Below the pieces are notes generated by a model. The model saw nothing but the letters and a program-made list of their open reading frames with translations, ran no database searches and had not been told where the DNA came from. The position numbers and the translations under genes were made by a program. From the NCBI GenBank assembly GCA_902767195.1, contig CACXGS010000157.1, forward strand, positions 1 through 18,009: a stretch of 18,009 nucleotides of DNA, given 5' to 3'. The first letter of the stretch is position 1. Every line of letters starts with the position of its first letter. This DNA is from an uncultured Lachnospiraceae bacterium (lineage in GTDB: Bacteria > Bacillota_A > Clostridia > Lachnospirales > Lachnospiraceae). Shown here in pieces: positions 6,137-13,520 of the stretch.

Positions 6137-6940
6137 TTATACATAACCCCAGAGTCCCCGGACGGACACTTCCCCGGAGCGTACCGTCTCTGTGATCCCG
6201 GCATCGTTCCGGACCAGAAGCTCTCCCTTCCGGTTGATTCCTTCGGCTATCCCTGTTTTCTCTTCTTTCGAATCTATAAGGCGCACTCTTTTCCCGACAT
6301 TAATCAGATGCTGATTGTAATCTTCCATGAGAAATGCAAGGTCCTGTTCCCTGAAAAACTGTCGGAGTGCAGGATCAAACTCTCTCAAATAATCTACAAG
6401 GAAAGCTTCCCGGTCTGTTCTCCTTCCGGTCTCGATCAGCAGGGAGGTGCCGACAGAAGCCAGTTCCTTTTCAAAGTGCTTTCTGTTCAGGTTCACCCCG
6501 ATTCCCACGATCAGATGGCGGATTCCATCACTCCCGGCACTCATCTCCGTCAGGATGCCACACATTTTTTTGCCGTGAAGGATAATATCATTCGGCCATT
6601 TAATATAGCAGGCCTCCCCTGCGTATTTTTCCACCGTCCGGGCCATGGCCCGGGCCGCCACCAGAGTCAGCATGGAAGCACATTCCGCTGGAATCCGGGG
6701 CCGGTAGAGGAGAGAAAAAAACAGATCATCTCCTCTGGGTGAACTCCATGTTCTCCCTCTTCTTCCCTTTCCAAGGGTCTGCCTGTCCGCCACATAAATG
6801 CTTCCGTCACAGGCTCCCATGGCTGCCCTTCTTGCTGCCTCCTCATTCGTAGAGTCAATCTCATCAAATACCCTTATTTCTCCCCGGGCAATATCCCGGG
6901 GAAGGGCTTTTCGCAGAGCCGCCGCAGTCAGTTCCTTCAT
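6137..6940 (-). CDS. birA: Biotin--[acetyl-CoA-carboxylase] ligase, without DNA-binding domain
   Basis: The enzyme activates biotin as biotinyl-AMP and attaches it to the lysine of biotin carrier domains. The 267 residues contain the whole catalytic and C-terminal SH3-like region: DSTN (29-32), the biotinyl-AMP loop GKGRRGRTW (57-65), KWPNDI (114-119), KMCGIL (125-130) and GIGVNLN (146-152). The C-terminal domain follows at about 215-265. The N-terminal winged-helix domain of bifunctional BirA (about 60 extra residues) is absent. The product should therefore ligate biotin but not repress biotin genes itself. Its ATG directly follows the TAG of argF (TAGATG, no spacer), so its translation is probably coupled to argF. 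The ribosome binding site is weak. Confidence 0.95.
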   Translation of the reverse strand: MKELTAAALRKALPRDIARGEIRVFDEIDSTNEEAARRAAMGACDGSIYVADRQTLGKGRRGRTWSSPRGDDLFFSLLYRPRIPAECASMLTLVAARAMARTVEKYAGEACYIKWPNDIILHGKKMCGILTEMSAGSDGIRHLIVGIGVNLNRKHFEKELASVGTSLLIETGRRTDREAFLVDYLREFDPALRQFFREQDLAFLMEDYNQHLINVGKRVRLIDSKEEKTGIAEGINRKGELLVRNDAGITETVRSGEVSVRGLWGYV

Positions 6941-7927
6941 CTATCTGCCCAGCGTTGCAACCATCACTGCCTTGATGGAATGCATCCTGTTTTCTGCCTC
7001 ATCAAATACTACTGACTGTTCTGAGCGGAAAACCGCATCCTCCACTTCCCTGATATCCAGGCCCAGACGGTCTCTCATATCCCGGGCTACACTGGTCTCA
7101 AAATCATGGTAGGCAGGCAGGCAGTGCATAAAAAGACACCGGTCATTTCCTGTGGCCTTCATCATGTCCTGTGTTACTTTATAGGGCTTTAATGCTGCTA
7201 CACGCACAGGGTAGAGTTCTTCCGGTTCTCCCATGCTGACCCAGATATCGGTATAAATGACATCGGACCCCTTTACATCTCCGGGATCGTGGGAAATGCA
7301 GATCGTTGCTCCACTTTCTTTGGCCAGTTCCTCAGCCCTGGCCAAAACATTTTCATCGCACACGGTTTCTTCCGGTCCTATAGCAGTAAAGTCCAGACCC
7401 ATGATGGCTGATCCGATCATCAAAGCATACATCACGTTATCTGAAAGATCACCTACAAAAGTAAGCTTCATTTCCTCCAGGGGCTTGTCAATGTGCTCTT
7501 CCATGGTCATAAAATCCGCCAGCACCTGGGTGGGATGGTCGGTGTCGGTCAGTCCGTTCCACACAGGAACTCCGGAATATCTGGCCAGGTCTTCTACAAT
7601 ATCCTGCCCATAGCCTCGATATTCAATCGCATCATATATGCGGCCGAAAACTTTGGCACTGTCTTCCAGGGATTCTTTTTTATTCATATGGGAGTTGGAC
7701 AGATAGGTTACGTGAGCTCCTTCATCCACTGCACCCACCTCAAAAGAACTGCGTGTCCTGGTGGATGCTTTGTCAAAGATCAGAAGGATATTCTTCCCCC
7801 TGAGCTCTTCTCCGATAATCCCTTTCTTTTTCTTTTCTTTCAGCTGATGGCTCAGGTCCAGCAGGTAGCGGATCTCCTCCTTTGTAAAATCCCGGAGGGT
7901 CAAAAAGTGTCGTCCTTTTAAATCCAT
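6941..7927 (-). CDS. argF: Ornithine carbamoyltransferase
   Basis: Ornithine carbamoyltransferase (OTC) converts ornithine and carbamoyl phosphate to citrulline. Diagnostic motifs are intact: the carbamoyl-phosphate site STRTR (55-59), HPTQ (131-134), the ornithine loop with D227 and SMG (231-233), and HCLPA with Cys269 (268-272). At 328 residues it is closer to the long catabolic ArcB/ArgI-like proteins (about 330) than to short anabolic ArgF (about 305). No arginine deiminase or carbamate kinase gene is nearby to support a catabolic role. Direction therefore remains undecided. An AGGGAGG lies about 9 bases before the ATG. The gene is 24 bp downstream of the LtaS-like gene and abuts birA. 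No promoter or arginine-box-like site is visible in that short gap. Confidence 0.95.
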   Translation of the reverse strand: MDLKGRHFLTLRDFTKEEIRYLLDLSHQLKEKKKKGIIGEELRGKNILLIFDKASTRTRSSFEVGAVDEGAHVTYLSNSHMNKKESLEDSAKVFGRIYDAIEYRGYGQDIVEDLARYSGVPVWNGLTDTDHPTQVLADFMTMEEHIDKPLEEMKLTFVGDLSDNVMYALMIGSAIMGLDFTAIGPEETVCDENVLARAEELAKESGATICISHDPGDVKGSDVIYTDIWVSMGEPEELYPVRVAALKPYKVTQDMMKATGNDRCLFMHCLPAYHDFETSVARDMRDRLGLDIREVEDAVFRSEQSVVFDEAENRMHSIKAVMVATLGR

Positions 7928-7951
7928 GTCGAGTTTCCTCCCTACTTATTG

Positions 7952-9886
7952 TTAATGTCTAGTATAACCGGATATCAGATTATTATCCAGTACTTCTCTG
8001 CATAATTCCAGAAGCCGGACTGCGCGGTCCCGGTTTTTAGCGCAGTAGTCCGGGTCCTCCGTCTCTTCCTCTCCCGTTTCCAGTGACAGAAGCCTTCCGC
8101 TTTCTGTTGTCCCGTCTTTTCCGATTACAAATAGTTTGTTTTTACTTCCTCCCACAAAGGAACCCACACCCACATAGGAGATCTGGGCAATGAACCCCTC
8201 CTCCGTATTCAGAAGATCATGTCCGAACACATAGGGTTGGGGCATGGTCAGATCCATCAGATTGGCGATGGTTGGCATGATGTCAACCTGCCCTCCCACC
8301 GTGGAGATGGTCTTCCCGCTGCCCATGCCGGGTATATGGATCAGAAGGGGAACACGGAGCATTTCTTCATAATTGTATTCCTTCCCCAGAAACGCCGACA
8401 CAGGTTCTTTCACACCGGGTGTCTCCAGGTTCAGGCCCTGATGGTCTCCGTAAATAACAATCATGGAATTCTCATACAGTCCCTTTTCCTTCAGACACTC
8501 AATCAGTTCCCCGAAGGCCTCATCCGTATACCGTACCGTCTGAAGATAATTGCCAAACAGGGTTCCCTTATCTTCCGGCTCGATCTTAAGAGATGCCATC
8601 TTATCATCCAGTTCATATGGAATATGATTGGTCAGGGTAATCATGAAACTGAAAAAGGGTTTATGTCCCCGGGCAAGAATATCCGTCGCCTGTCGGAACA
8701 GTTCCTTGTCCGTCAATCCGAAACCGGATTTCTCTGTCATCTTAAGCTTGTCCTGGGAATAGAACTTTCGAAATCCCTGTGTTTTGTAGGCTTCATTCCT
8801 GTTCCAGAAAGTCTTCAGATAACCATGAAAAGCGACAGCATCATACCCCTCTTCCCGCAGCAGCCAGGGCAGTCCGCAGTATGTATTGTCCACATACATC
8901 CGATAGCATTCCCGGACATTGTTGGGGTATAAACTGTTTAGAACAGAGAATTCCGCATCGCAGGTGTTTCCCACCCCGGTTGTGGAATAAAAATGATCGA
9001 AATAAAAGGACTGATCCCTGATCAGCCGGTTCATATTCGGCGTGACCTCCTGTCCATGGTACTTTCTTCCCACCACGAAGCCGTTCAGCGACTCCGTCTG
9101 TATGAGAATGAGGTTCCTCCCCTTTGCAATACCCCGGTACTCTGATCCCGATGTGGCTGGCACCAGTTCTTTCATTTCCTTTTGAATGGCCTTTTCATCG
9201 ACCTTGCCCCGACTCCATTTCTGCACCACATTGACCAGGATATCATTGGTGTGATAAGTAAAGAACTCTACGTGGTTCACCCTCTGAATATCCCGGTCTC
9301 CCACAGGATTAAAACCGTAATACACAAAGCCTGCCGCAGATGCTGCCAGCAGGATGGTAAGAGATACAATTCCGGTCAGTTTTCTGAAGGATCCTCCTTC
9401 CGGTCTTTTCCGGGTCATTCCCCACCAGATGACGAAAGGCCAGTCCAGTAAAGTAAGAAGAGCTCCCGGACGGAATGTTGCTCCAATCACATTCCCATCT
9501 CCGGCAATCTGAGAAAAACTGCCCAGCTGGTACAGTTGATTCACAGAAGTATACTTCCCGAAATATCCGCTGTAGGCGGCATCGGCAAACATAAGGAGGG
9601 TAATCAGGGTATAAACGACGCAGAAAAGAATTTTCCTGGGCCGGCTGTCACCCCGGGTCCCCAGCTCAAAAAGACAGATCAGAAAGAGAACCGTGAGGAC
9701 AGGCGCTTCGTATACGCATACCATCTCATAAGCCGGAACTTCCTCACCGGACCATATAATCCTGAGATAGCGGCCGATGTTCATCATATCAAGCATATCC
9801 GTCTGCCAGTAAAAAACAAGCATCTTCAATACCAGTACCGGATAGACAAGATGGTATTGCCCAAGAAACTTTTTCAGCCAGTCCAT
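7952..9886 (-). CDS. LtaS-family phosphoglycerol transferase (membrane-anchored sulfatase fold)
   Basis: The 644-residue protein has about five hydrophobic segments in the first 200 residues (roughly 12-28, 55-74, 86-103, 141-157 and 172-190). An extracellular alkaline-phosphatase/sulfatase domain follows at about 255-600, the same layout as lipoteichoic acid synthase. The metal and catalytic residues of LtaS are matched: Glu265 (IQTES), nucleophile Thr308 (TGVGNTCDAE), and Asp481-His482 (YGDHQG). Conserved HGY and TNHIPY motifs are at 354-356 and 419-424. Such enzymes build or decorate glycerol-phosphate polymers from phosphatidylglycerol on the outer membrane face. Whether this one makes a lipoteichoic acid backbone, a primer, or a glycerol-phosphate branch on another glycan cannot be told. 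The start has AGGAGG 9 bases upstream. It follows the terminator of the SPFH gene and precedes argF by 24 bp. Confidence 0.9.
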   Translation of the reverse strand: MDWLKKFLGQYHLVYPVLVLKMLVFYWQTDMLDMMNIGRYLRIIWSGEEVPAYEMVCVYEAPVLTVLFLICLFELGTRGDSRPRKILFCVVYTLITLLMFADAAYSGYFGKYTSVNQLYQLGSFSQIAGDGNVIGATFRPGALLTLLDWPFVIWWGMTRKRPEGGSFRKLTGIVSLTILLAASAAGFVYYGFNPVGDRDIQRVNHVEFFTYHTNDILVNVVQKWSRGKVDEKAIQKEMKELVPATSGSEYRGIAKGRNLILIQTESLNGFVVGRKYHGQEVTPNMNRLIRDQSFYFDHFYSTTGVGNTCDAEFSVLNSLYPNNVRECYRMYVDNTYCGLPWLLREEGYDAVAFHGYLKTFWNRNEAYKTQGFRKFYSQDKLKMTEKSGFGLTDKELFRQATDILARGHKPFFSFMITLTNHIPYELDDKMASLKIEPEDKGTLFGNYLQTVRYTDEAFGELIECLKEKGLYENSMIVIYGDHQGLNLETPGVKEPVSAFLGKEYNYEEMLRVPLLIHIPGMGSGKTISTVGGQVDIMPTIANLMDLTMPQPYVFGHDLLNTEEGFIAQISYVGVGSFVGGSKNKLFVIGKDGTTESGRLLSLETGEEETEDPDYCAKNRDRAVRLLELCREVLDNNLISGYTRH

Positions 9887-9921
9887 ATAATAAGTCCTCC
9901 TGTTTCTGACACATCTGCCAT

Positions 9922-9952
9922 TAATTCAAAAGGGAACTGTTTCCAGTTCCCT
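9922..9952 (-). terminator. Intrinsic terminator after the SPFH gene
   Basis: On the minus strand AGGGAACTG pairs perfectly with CAGTTCCCT around a GAAA tetraloop. It is followed by TTTGAATT, a short T-run. It lies 7 bp after the stop of the SPFH gene. The weak T-run suggests incomplete termination and some read-through into the LtaS-like gene. Confidence 0.75.
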
Positions 9953-9958
9953 CATGGT

Positions 9959-10915
9959 CTAAAAATCATCTTCTTCACTCGTAATCTGCTGTGTATCCGA
10001 TGCGGCTTCTTTCACTGAGGTAATCAATCCCACCAGATTCTGTATATCCGATGGTACAATGATCTTCGTTGCCTTTCCGTCAGCCGCTTTTACAAAAGCT
10101 TCCACGGCTTTCAGGCGAATAACAGCTTCGTCAGCGTCCGCCTCCTTGATGGCACGGAGTCCCTCAGCTGTAGCCTGCTGGACTTTTAAGATGGCCGCGG
10201 CCTGACCTTCTGCCTCGCGGATCATGGCTTCTTTCTGTGCCTCCGCATTAAGGATTGCCGCTTCCTTCTGTGCTTCCGCTTCAAGGATCATCGATTCTTT
10301 ATGTCCCTCAGCACGGAGAACCGAAGATTTCTTCTCTCCTTCCGCACGGAGGATTACTTCTCTTCGTTCACGTTCCGCCTTCATCTGCTTCTCCATAGCA
10401 TTCTGGATCTCAGCCGGCGGGATGATATTCTTTAATTCGACACGGTTCACCTTAATACCCCAGGGATCCGTTGCCACATCCAGCGTCGCTCTCATCTGAG
10501 TGTTGACGTTCTCACGGGAAGTCAGCGTGGCATCAAGCTCAAGATCACCGATGATATTACGAAGGGTGGTAGCCGTCAGATTCTCGATGGCCATGATGGG
10601 GTTATCCACACCGTAGGCATAAAGTTTGGGATCAGTAATCTGATAATAAACAATCGTATCAATCTGCATGGTTACATTATCCTTAGTGATCACCGGCTGG
10701 GGTGCGAAATCCACCACCTGCTCCTTCAGGAGAACTTTCTGGGCGATCCGGTCGATGAAGGGAACTTTCAGGTGGAATCCCACTCCCCATGTTCCCTGGT
10801 ATGCCCCCAGTCTCTCAACAACATAGGCCTCCGCCTGAGGAACGATCCGAATCGAGCTCAAAACAATATAAATGATGAGAATCAAAATCAAAACAGTGAA
10901 TATTATACTAATCAT
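9959..10915 (-). CDS. qmcA: SPFH/stomatin-family membrane protein (QmcA-like)
   Basis: SPFH proteins form large ring or cage assemblies in membrane microdomains and act with NfeD partners in membrane quality control. The 318 residues show an N-terminal anchor (3-20), the SPFH/band-7 domain (about 23-175, with VPQAEAYVVERLGAY and PVITKDNVTMQID), and a charged helix built from 11-residue repeats (189-243). The C-terminal part contains PSDIQNLVGLI and an acidic end. I chose the ATG at 10915, which has GGAGG 8 bases upstream. It overlaps the nfeD stop by 8 bp, a sign of translational coupling. An in-frame ATG at 10945 would add 10 charged residues before the anchor and is less likely. The nfeD-qmcA pair matches the E. 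coli qmcA-ybbK pairing. Confidence 0.92.
   Translation of the reverse strand: MISIIFTVLILILIIYIVLSSIRIVPQAEAYVVERLGAYQGTWGVGFHLKVPFIDRIAQKVLLKEQVVDFAPQPVITKDNVTMQIDTIVYYQITDPKLYAYGVDNPIMAIENLTATTLRNIIGDLELDATLTSRENVNTQMRATLDVATDPWGIKVNRVELKNIIPPAEIQNAMEKQMKAERERREVILRAEGEKKSSVLRAEGHKESMILEAEAQKEAAILNAEAQKEAMIREAEGQAAAILKVQQATAEGLRAIKEADADEAVIRLKAVEAFVKAADGKATKIIVPSDIQNLVGLITSVKEAASDTQQITSEEDDF
10187..10351 (-). repeat. Five 33-bp units encoding hendecad (11-residue) coiled-coil repeats
   Basis: Residues 189-243 of the SPFH protein read in register as LRAEGEKKSSV, LRAEGHKESMI, LEAEAQKEAAI, LNAEAQKEAMI and REAEGQAAAIL. The shared pattern is xxAExxKExxI. An 11-residue period gives a nearly straight, slightly right-handed coiled coil, as expected for the wall of an SPFH cage. 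The DNA units are related but not identical. Confidence 0.85.
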
Positions 10916-11360
10916 AATACATTCCTCCATTCTCCGCCGGAACAACGATCAGCTTCACTCCGGAAATCTCCTTCACAACGACCTTTGTCCCTTCCTGTAT
11001 GGTCAAATCATCCGAAATGCTGCGGGCAGTCCATACCTGGCCCTTCAGGTTCACCTGGCCTGTTCCTTTCAGATTGTCGATCTGCTGGGTTACCAGGCAG
11101 ACTTCCCCGGGCAGGCTGTCAATATTGGTATCATGCTTCTTATGGATCAGATTGGCTCTGGCAATGGGTGCGATGATTGCCAGCATCAGTGCCGTCACCG
11201 CTATAAAGGCAATGACCTGAACCCAGATCGGCATCCCCAGATAAGCCATCAGACCAGCTGCAAGGGCTCCTCCTACAAACCAGATCGAAGCAAGTGAGAA
11301 AGTCACGATCTCGATTACCAGAAAAACACCCGCTGCGATCAGCCAATATACAACAGGCAT
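10908..11360 (-). CDS. NfeD-like membrane protein, partner of the SPFH protein
   Basis: The 150-residue product has three hydrophobic segments at about 4-22, 24-41 and 46-66. A C-terminal OB-fold-like domain follows at about 78-142 (LPGEVCLVTQQI, GQVNLKGQVWTARS, GTKVVVKEISGVKLIVV). This is the short NfeD form lacking the ClpP-like protease domain, and such proteins are nearly always encoded next to an SPFH gene, as here. The 3' end overlaps the SPFH start by 8 bp. The start codon has AGGA about 9 bases upstream and a second GGAG directly adjacent. It begins 75 bp after the LOG-family gene. No clear promoter or terminator is visible in that gap, so it may belong to the hemB transcript. Confidence 0.92.
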   Translation of the reverse strand: MPVVYWLIAAGVFLVIEIVTFSLASIWFVGGALAAGLMAYLGMPIWVQVIAFIAVTALMLAIIAPIARANLIHKKHDTNIDSLPGEVCLVTQQIDNLKGTGQVNLKGQVWTARSISDDLTIQEGTKVVVKEISGVKLIVVPAENGGMYYD

Positions 11361-11435
11361 CTCCTCACATCCTTTCTAAATCAGTGTGCAGGCAGACCGA
11401 AAGACCGCTTCTTAGCATACTCCGCCGGCCCGCGA

Positions 11436-11981
11436 TCACAGTCTGCTGCGAACCTCCAGATAGATGATCAGCTCTTCCGGTGTGCGGAACATACTGTACA
11501 GACTCAGTCCCCGGGGAGAAATAAATCCTTCTTCCACCCCATATTCCAGCATCTCCTGCAGTTTATCAAAATAGCCTTTGATATTATAGAACACAATCGG
11601 TTTCTTCTGCAAGGAGAAGGATTTTAAAACTATTGTCTCGAAGAACTCATCCATGGTGCCGATGCCGCCCGGCAGAACAAGAAAGGCATCTGCCTTTTCC
11701 AGGAATAGCTGTTTTCTCTCACTCATGGTTTCCGGCATGATCATCTCATCACAATCCGCAAAAAGCTCTCCATCCACATCAAAAAAGGATGGAGCGATAC
11801 CGATGATGTGCCCTCCGCCTCTTTTCATTCCGCGGGCAGCTGCCCCCATCAGTCCCCGGGCACCACCTCCATAAACCATGGTATGGCCCCGTTTAGCCAG
11901 TTCTTCTCCAAGTAATTCCGTCTGTCTGATATATTCGGGATCAATAGTGTCATAGGATGATCCGTAAACACAGAGATTCAT
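11436..11981 (-). CDS. LOG family protein (TIGR00730 / cytokinin riboside 5'-monophosphate phosphoribohydrolase-like)
   Basis: LOG proteins hydrolyse nucleoside 5'-monophosphates to a free base and ribose 5-phosphate; plant and some microbial members release cytokinins. The 181 residues fit the short family form with a Rossmann-like fold. Motifs are MNLCVYGSS (1-9), VYGGGARGLMG (36-46), the MSERK stretch (86-90) with the expected Arg, and the signature PGGIGTMDE (104-112) with the catalytic Glu. The true substrate in bacteria of this type is uncertain, and a nucleotide-pool housekeeping role is the safer guess. A GAGGAG ribosome binding site lies 6 bases before the ATG. It follows hemB by 20 bp and is probably cotranscribed with it. 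Confidence 0.92.
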   Translation of the reverse strand: MNLCVYGSSYDTIDPEYIRQTELLGEELAKRGHTMVYGGGARGLMGAAARGMKRGGGHIIGIAPSFFDVDGELFADCDEMIMPETMSERKQLFLEKADAFLVLPGGIGTMDEFFETIVLKSFSLQKKPIVFYNIKGYFDKLQEMLEYGVEEGFISPRGLSLYSMFRTPEELIIYLEVRSRL

Positions 11982-12001
11982 CTTTCTCTCCTCGCTGATA
12001 A

Positions 12002-12976
12002 TTATTGATTCTGTTCTTCTCTAATCCACTCTGCCGCATCCAGGGCATGGTAAGTAATGATCATATGAGCTCCCGCTCTCTTCATACCGATCAGATTCTC
12101 CATGACGATCTTCTTCTCGTCAATCCATCCGTTTGCGGCAGCTGCCTTCACCATGGAGAACTCTCCACTGACATTATATGCGCACAGAGGCATATCTGTC
12201 ATCTCTGAAGCGGTCTTCAGAATATCCAGGAATGCCAGAGCCGGCTTAACAATAATAATGTCCGCTCCCTCGTCGATGTCATCCTGGATATCGCGAAGGG
12301 CCTCTCTCGGATTATGGTAGTCCATCTGATATGTCTTCCTGTCACCGAACCCCGGTGCGGAATGTGCCGCATCACGGAAGGGACCGTAATAACCGGAAGC
12401 CATTTTGGCACTGTAAGACATAATCGGTGTCATAACATAACCGGCCTCATCCAGGGCTTCCCGGATCGCCTCCACATGTCCGTCCATCATGTTGGAAGGT
12501 GCTACCATATCTGCACCTGCCATGGCACAGGTTACTGCTGTTTTGGCAAGGAGCGGCAGTGTCTCGTCATTATCCACATCTCCGTCCTTAAGGACACCGC
12601 AGTGACCATGGGAAGTATACTCACAGAGACAAATGTCAGCGATTACGATAAGCTCCGGATAAACCTTTTTAATATAGCGGATAGCCTCCTGAATGATACC
12701 ATGTTCATTGTAAGCTTCTGTTCCGCACTCATCTTTGTGGGCAGGTATTCCAAACAGGAGAACTCCCTTGATTCCGGCTTTGCGGATCCTCTCGATCTCC
12801 TCGTCCAGACGGTCAATGGAATACTGGTAGATCCCCGGCATGGAATCTATAGGATTCTTAATATCTTTTCCTTCAATCACAAAAAGCGGATAGATCAGAT
12901 CCGATACCTGTACCGAGGTTTCTCTTACCAAAGCCCTCATGTATTCGGAAGAACGAAGTCTTCTCCTTCTAATCAT
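12002..12976 (-). CDS. hemB: Delta-aminolevulinic acid dehydratase (porphobilinogen synthase)
   Basis: HemB condenses two 5-aminolevulinate molecules into porphobilinogen, the shared precursor of heme, siroheme and corrins. Counting from the ATG at 12976 the protein has 324 residues, the normal size. The two active-site lysines are Lys191 (SYSAKMASGYYGPFR) and Lys244 (IIVKPALAFLDI). Cys116, Cys118 and Cys126 (DICLCEYTSHGHCG) form the catalytic zinc site of zinc-dependent enzymes. The upstream in-frame ATG at 13027 would add 17 residues. The chosen ATG has a perfect AGGAGG 8 bases upstream and gives the usual MIRRRRLR N-terminus. It lies just after five cobalamin-pathway or linked genes, fitting its role in corrin supply, but seems to have its own promoter. 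Confidence 0.97.
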   Translation of the reverse strand: MIRRRRLRSSEYMRALVRETSVQVSDLIYPLFVIEGKDIKNPIDSMPGIYQYSIDRLDEEIERIRKAGIKGVLLFGIPAHKDECGTEAYNEHGIIQEAIRYIKKVYPELIVIADICLCEYTSHGHCGVLKDGDVDNDETLPLLAKTAVTCAMAGADMVAPSNMMDGHVEAIREALDEAGYVMTPIMSYSAKMASGYYGPFRDAAHSAPGFGDRKTYQMDYHNPREALRDIQDDIDEGADIIIVKPALAFLDILKTASEMTDMPLCAYNVSGEFSMVKAAAANGWIDEKKIVMENLIGMKRAGAHMIITYHALDAAEWIREEQNQ

Positions 12977-13043
12977 TACAGACACCTCCTGTTTCATCTT
13001 AATTAAAAATTCTATGAATACTTTCAAATAAATAGCCTTGCTT

Positions 13044-13052
13044 ATTATACCA
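13044..13052 (-). promoter_or_regulatory. Candidate extended -10 promoter of hemB
   Basis: The minus strand has TGGTATAAT: an exact TATAAT at 13044-13049 with the TGn extension. It lies 68 bp before the hemB ATG in an AT-rich gap. No good -35 hexamer is seen at 16-18 bp spacing, which extended -10 promoters can tolerate. It would make hemB partly independent of the cobalamin genes. Confidence 0.5.
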
Positions 13053-13088
13053 CAAAAATCAAAAAGAAGGGATAAAACCGGAACAAAT

Positions 13089-13520
13089 TTACAGATCCGG
13101 ACGTCTCCAGAGATACTGGATCATACCCGGTCCCAGCTCCTGTGTCGGCCTGGCGATAAATCCGTGTTTTTTATAGAATTCCTCCCGCCCTCTTGCGCAC
13201 ATAAGGGCAAACATGATCCGGGTTCCCGGATAACCCTGCCTGAGTACATACTCCCTGAGGCTTTCGAGGATCTTTCCTCCGATTCCCTGTCCCTGAACCT
13301 CCGGACGGATGATCAGATCCTGGACATAGAATATAATGGCTCCGTCTCCCACGATTCTTCCCATACCCACAGGTTTCCCGTCTTTATATGCCACCAGTAT
13401 ATACAGACTGTTTTCCAGTCCTTTGGCTGCCTGTTCTCTTGTCAGCTGCGGAAAACAAACCGACTCTCTCAGCGCCAGATAGGCGTCCAGATCAAGCCGG
13501 TTCTCTACATATTGTATCAT
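13089..13520 (-). CDS. GNAT-family N-acetyltransferase
   Basis: The 143-residue protein has the GNAT fold order. There is an N-terminal region (1-35), then a beta hairpin with YILVAYKDGKPVGMGRIVGDG (40-60). Next comes the core strand YVQDLIIRP (65-73), the acetyl-CoA pyrophosphate loop QGQGIGGKIL (76-85), and the C-terminal EEFYKKHGFI (113-122) with the usual Tyr116. The acyl acceptor cannot be deduced. Its ATGA overlaps the stop of the precorrin-2 dehydrogenase gene by 4 bases, so the two are translationally coupled. A role linked to tetrapyrrole metabolism is possible, but GNAT genes are often found in unrelated operons. Confidence 0.92.
   Translation of the reverse strand: MIQYVENRLDLDAYLALRESVCFPQLTREQAAKGLENSLYILVAYKDGKPVGMGRIVGDGAIIFYVQDLIIRPEVQGQGIGGKILESLREYVLRQGYPGTRIMFALMCARGREEFYKKHGFIARPTQELGPGMIQYLWRRPDL

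Noticed and set aside
8219..8932. Plus-strand reading frame of 237 codons opposite the LtaS-like gene
   Set aside because: Shadow of a strongly supported coding region on the other strand; composition is untypical and no family resemblance is visible.
11361..11435. Gap of 75 bp between the LOG gene and nfeD, examined for promoter or terminator
   Set aside because: A TATGCT is present but no paired -35 and no convincing stem-loop; left unannotated.
12314..13006. Plus-strand reading frame of 230 codons opposite hemB
   Set aside because: Antisense to hemB, whose active-site residues are all intact; the His/Cys/Ile-rich translation looks non-genic.
13078..13100. Possible terminator at the end of the GNAT gene (CCGGA / TCCGG with following T-rich sequence)
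   Set aside because: The stem is only five pairs with a 13-base loop and covers the stop codon; too weak to call, although the T-rich stretch after it is suggestive.
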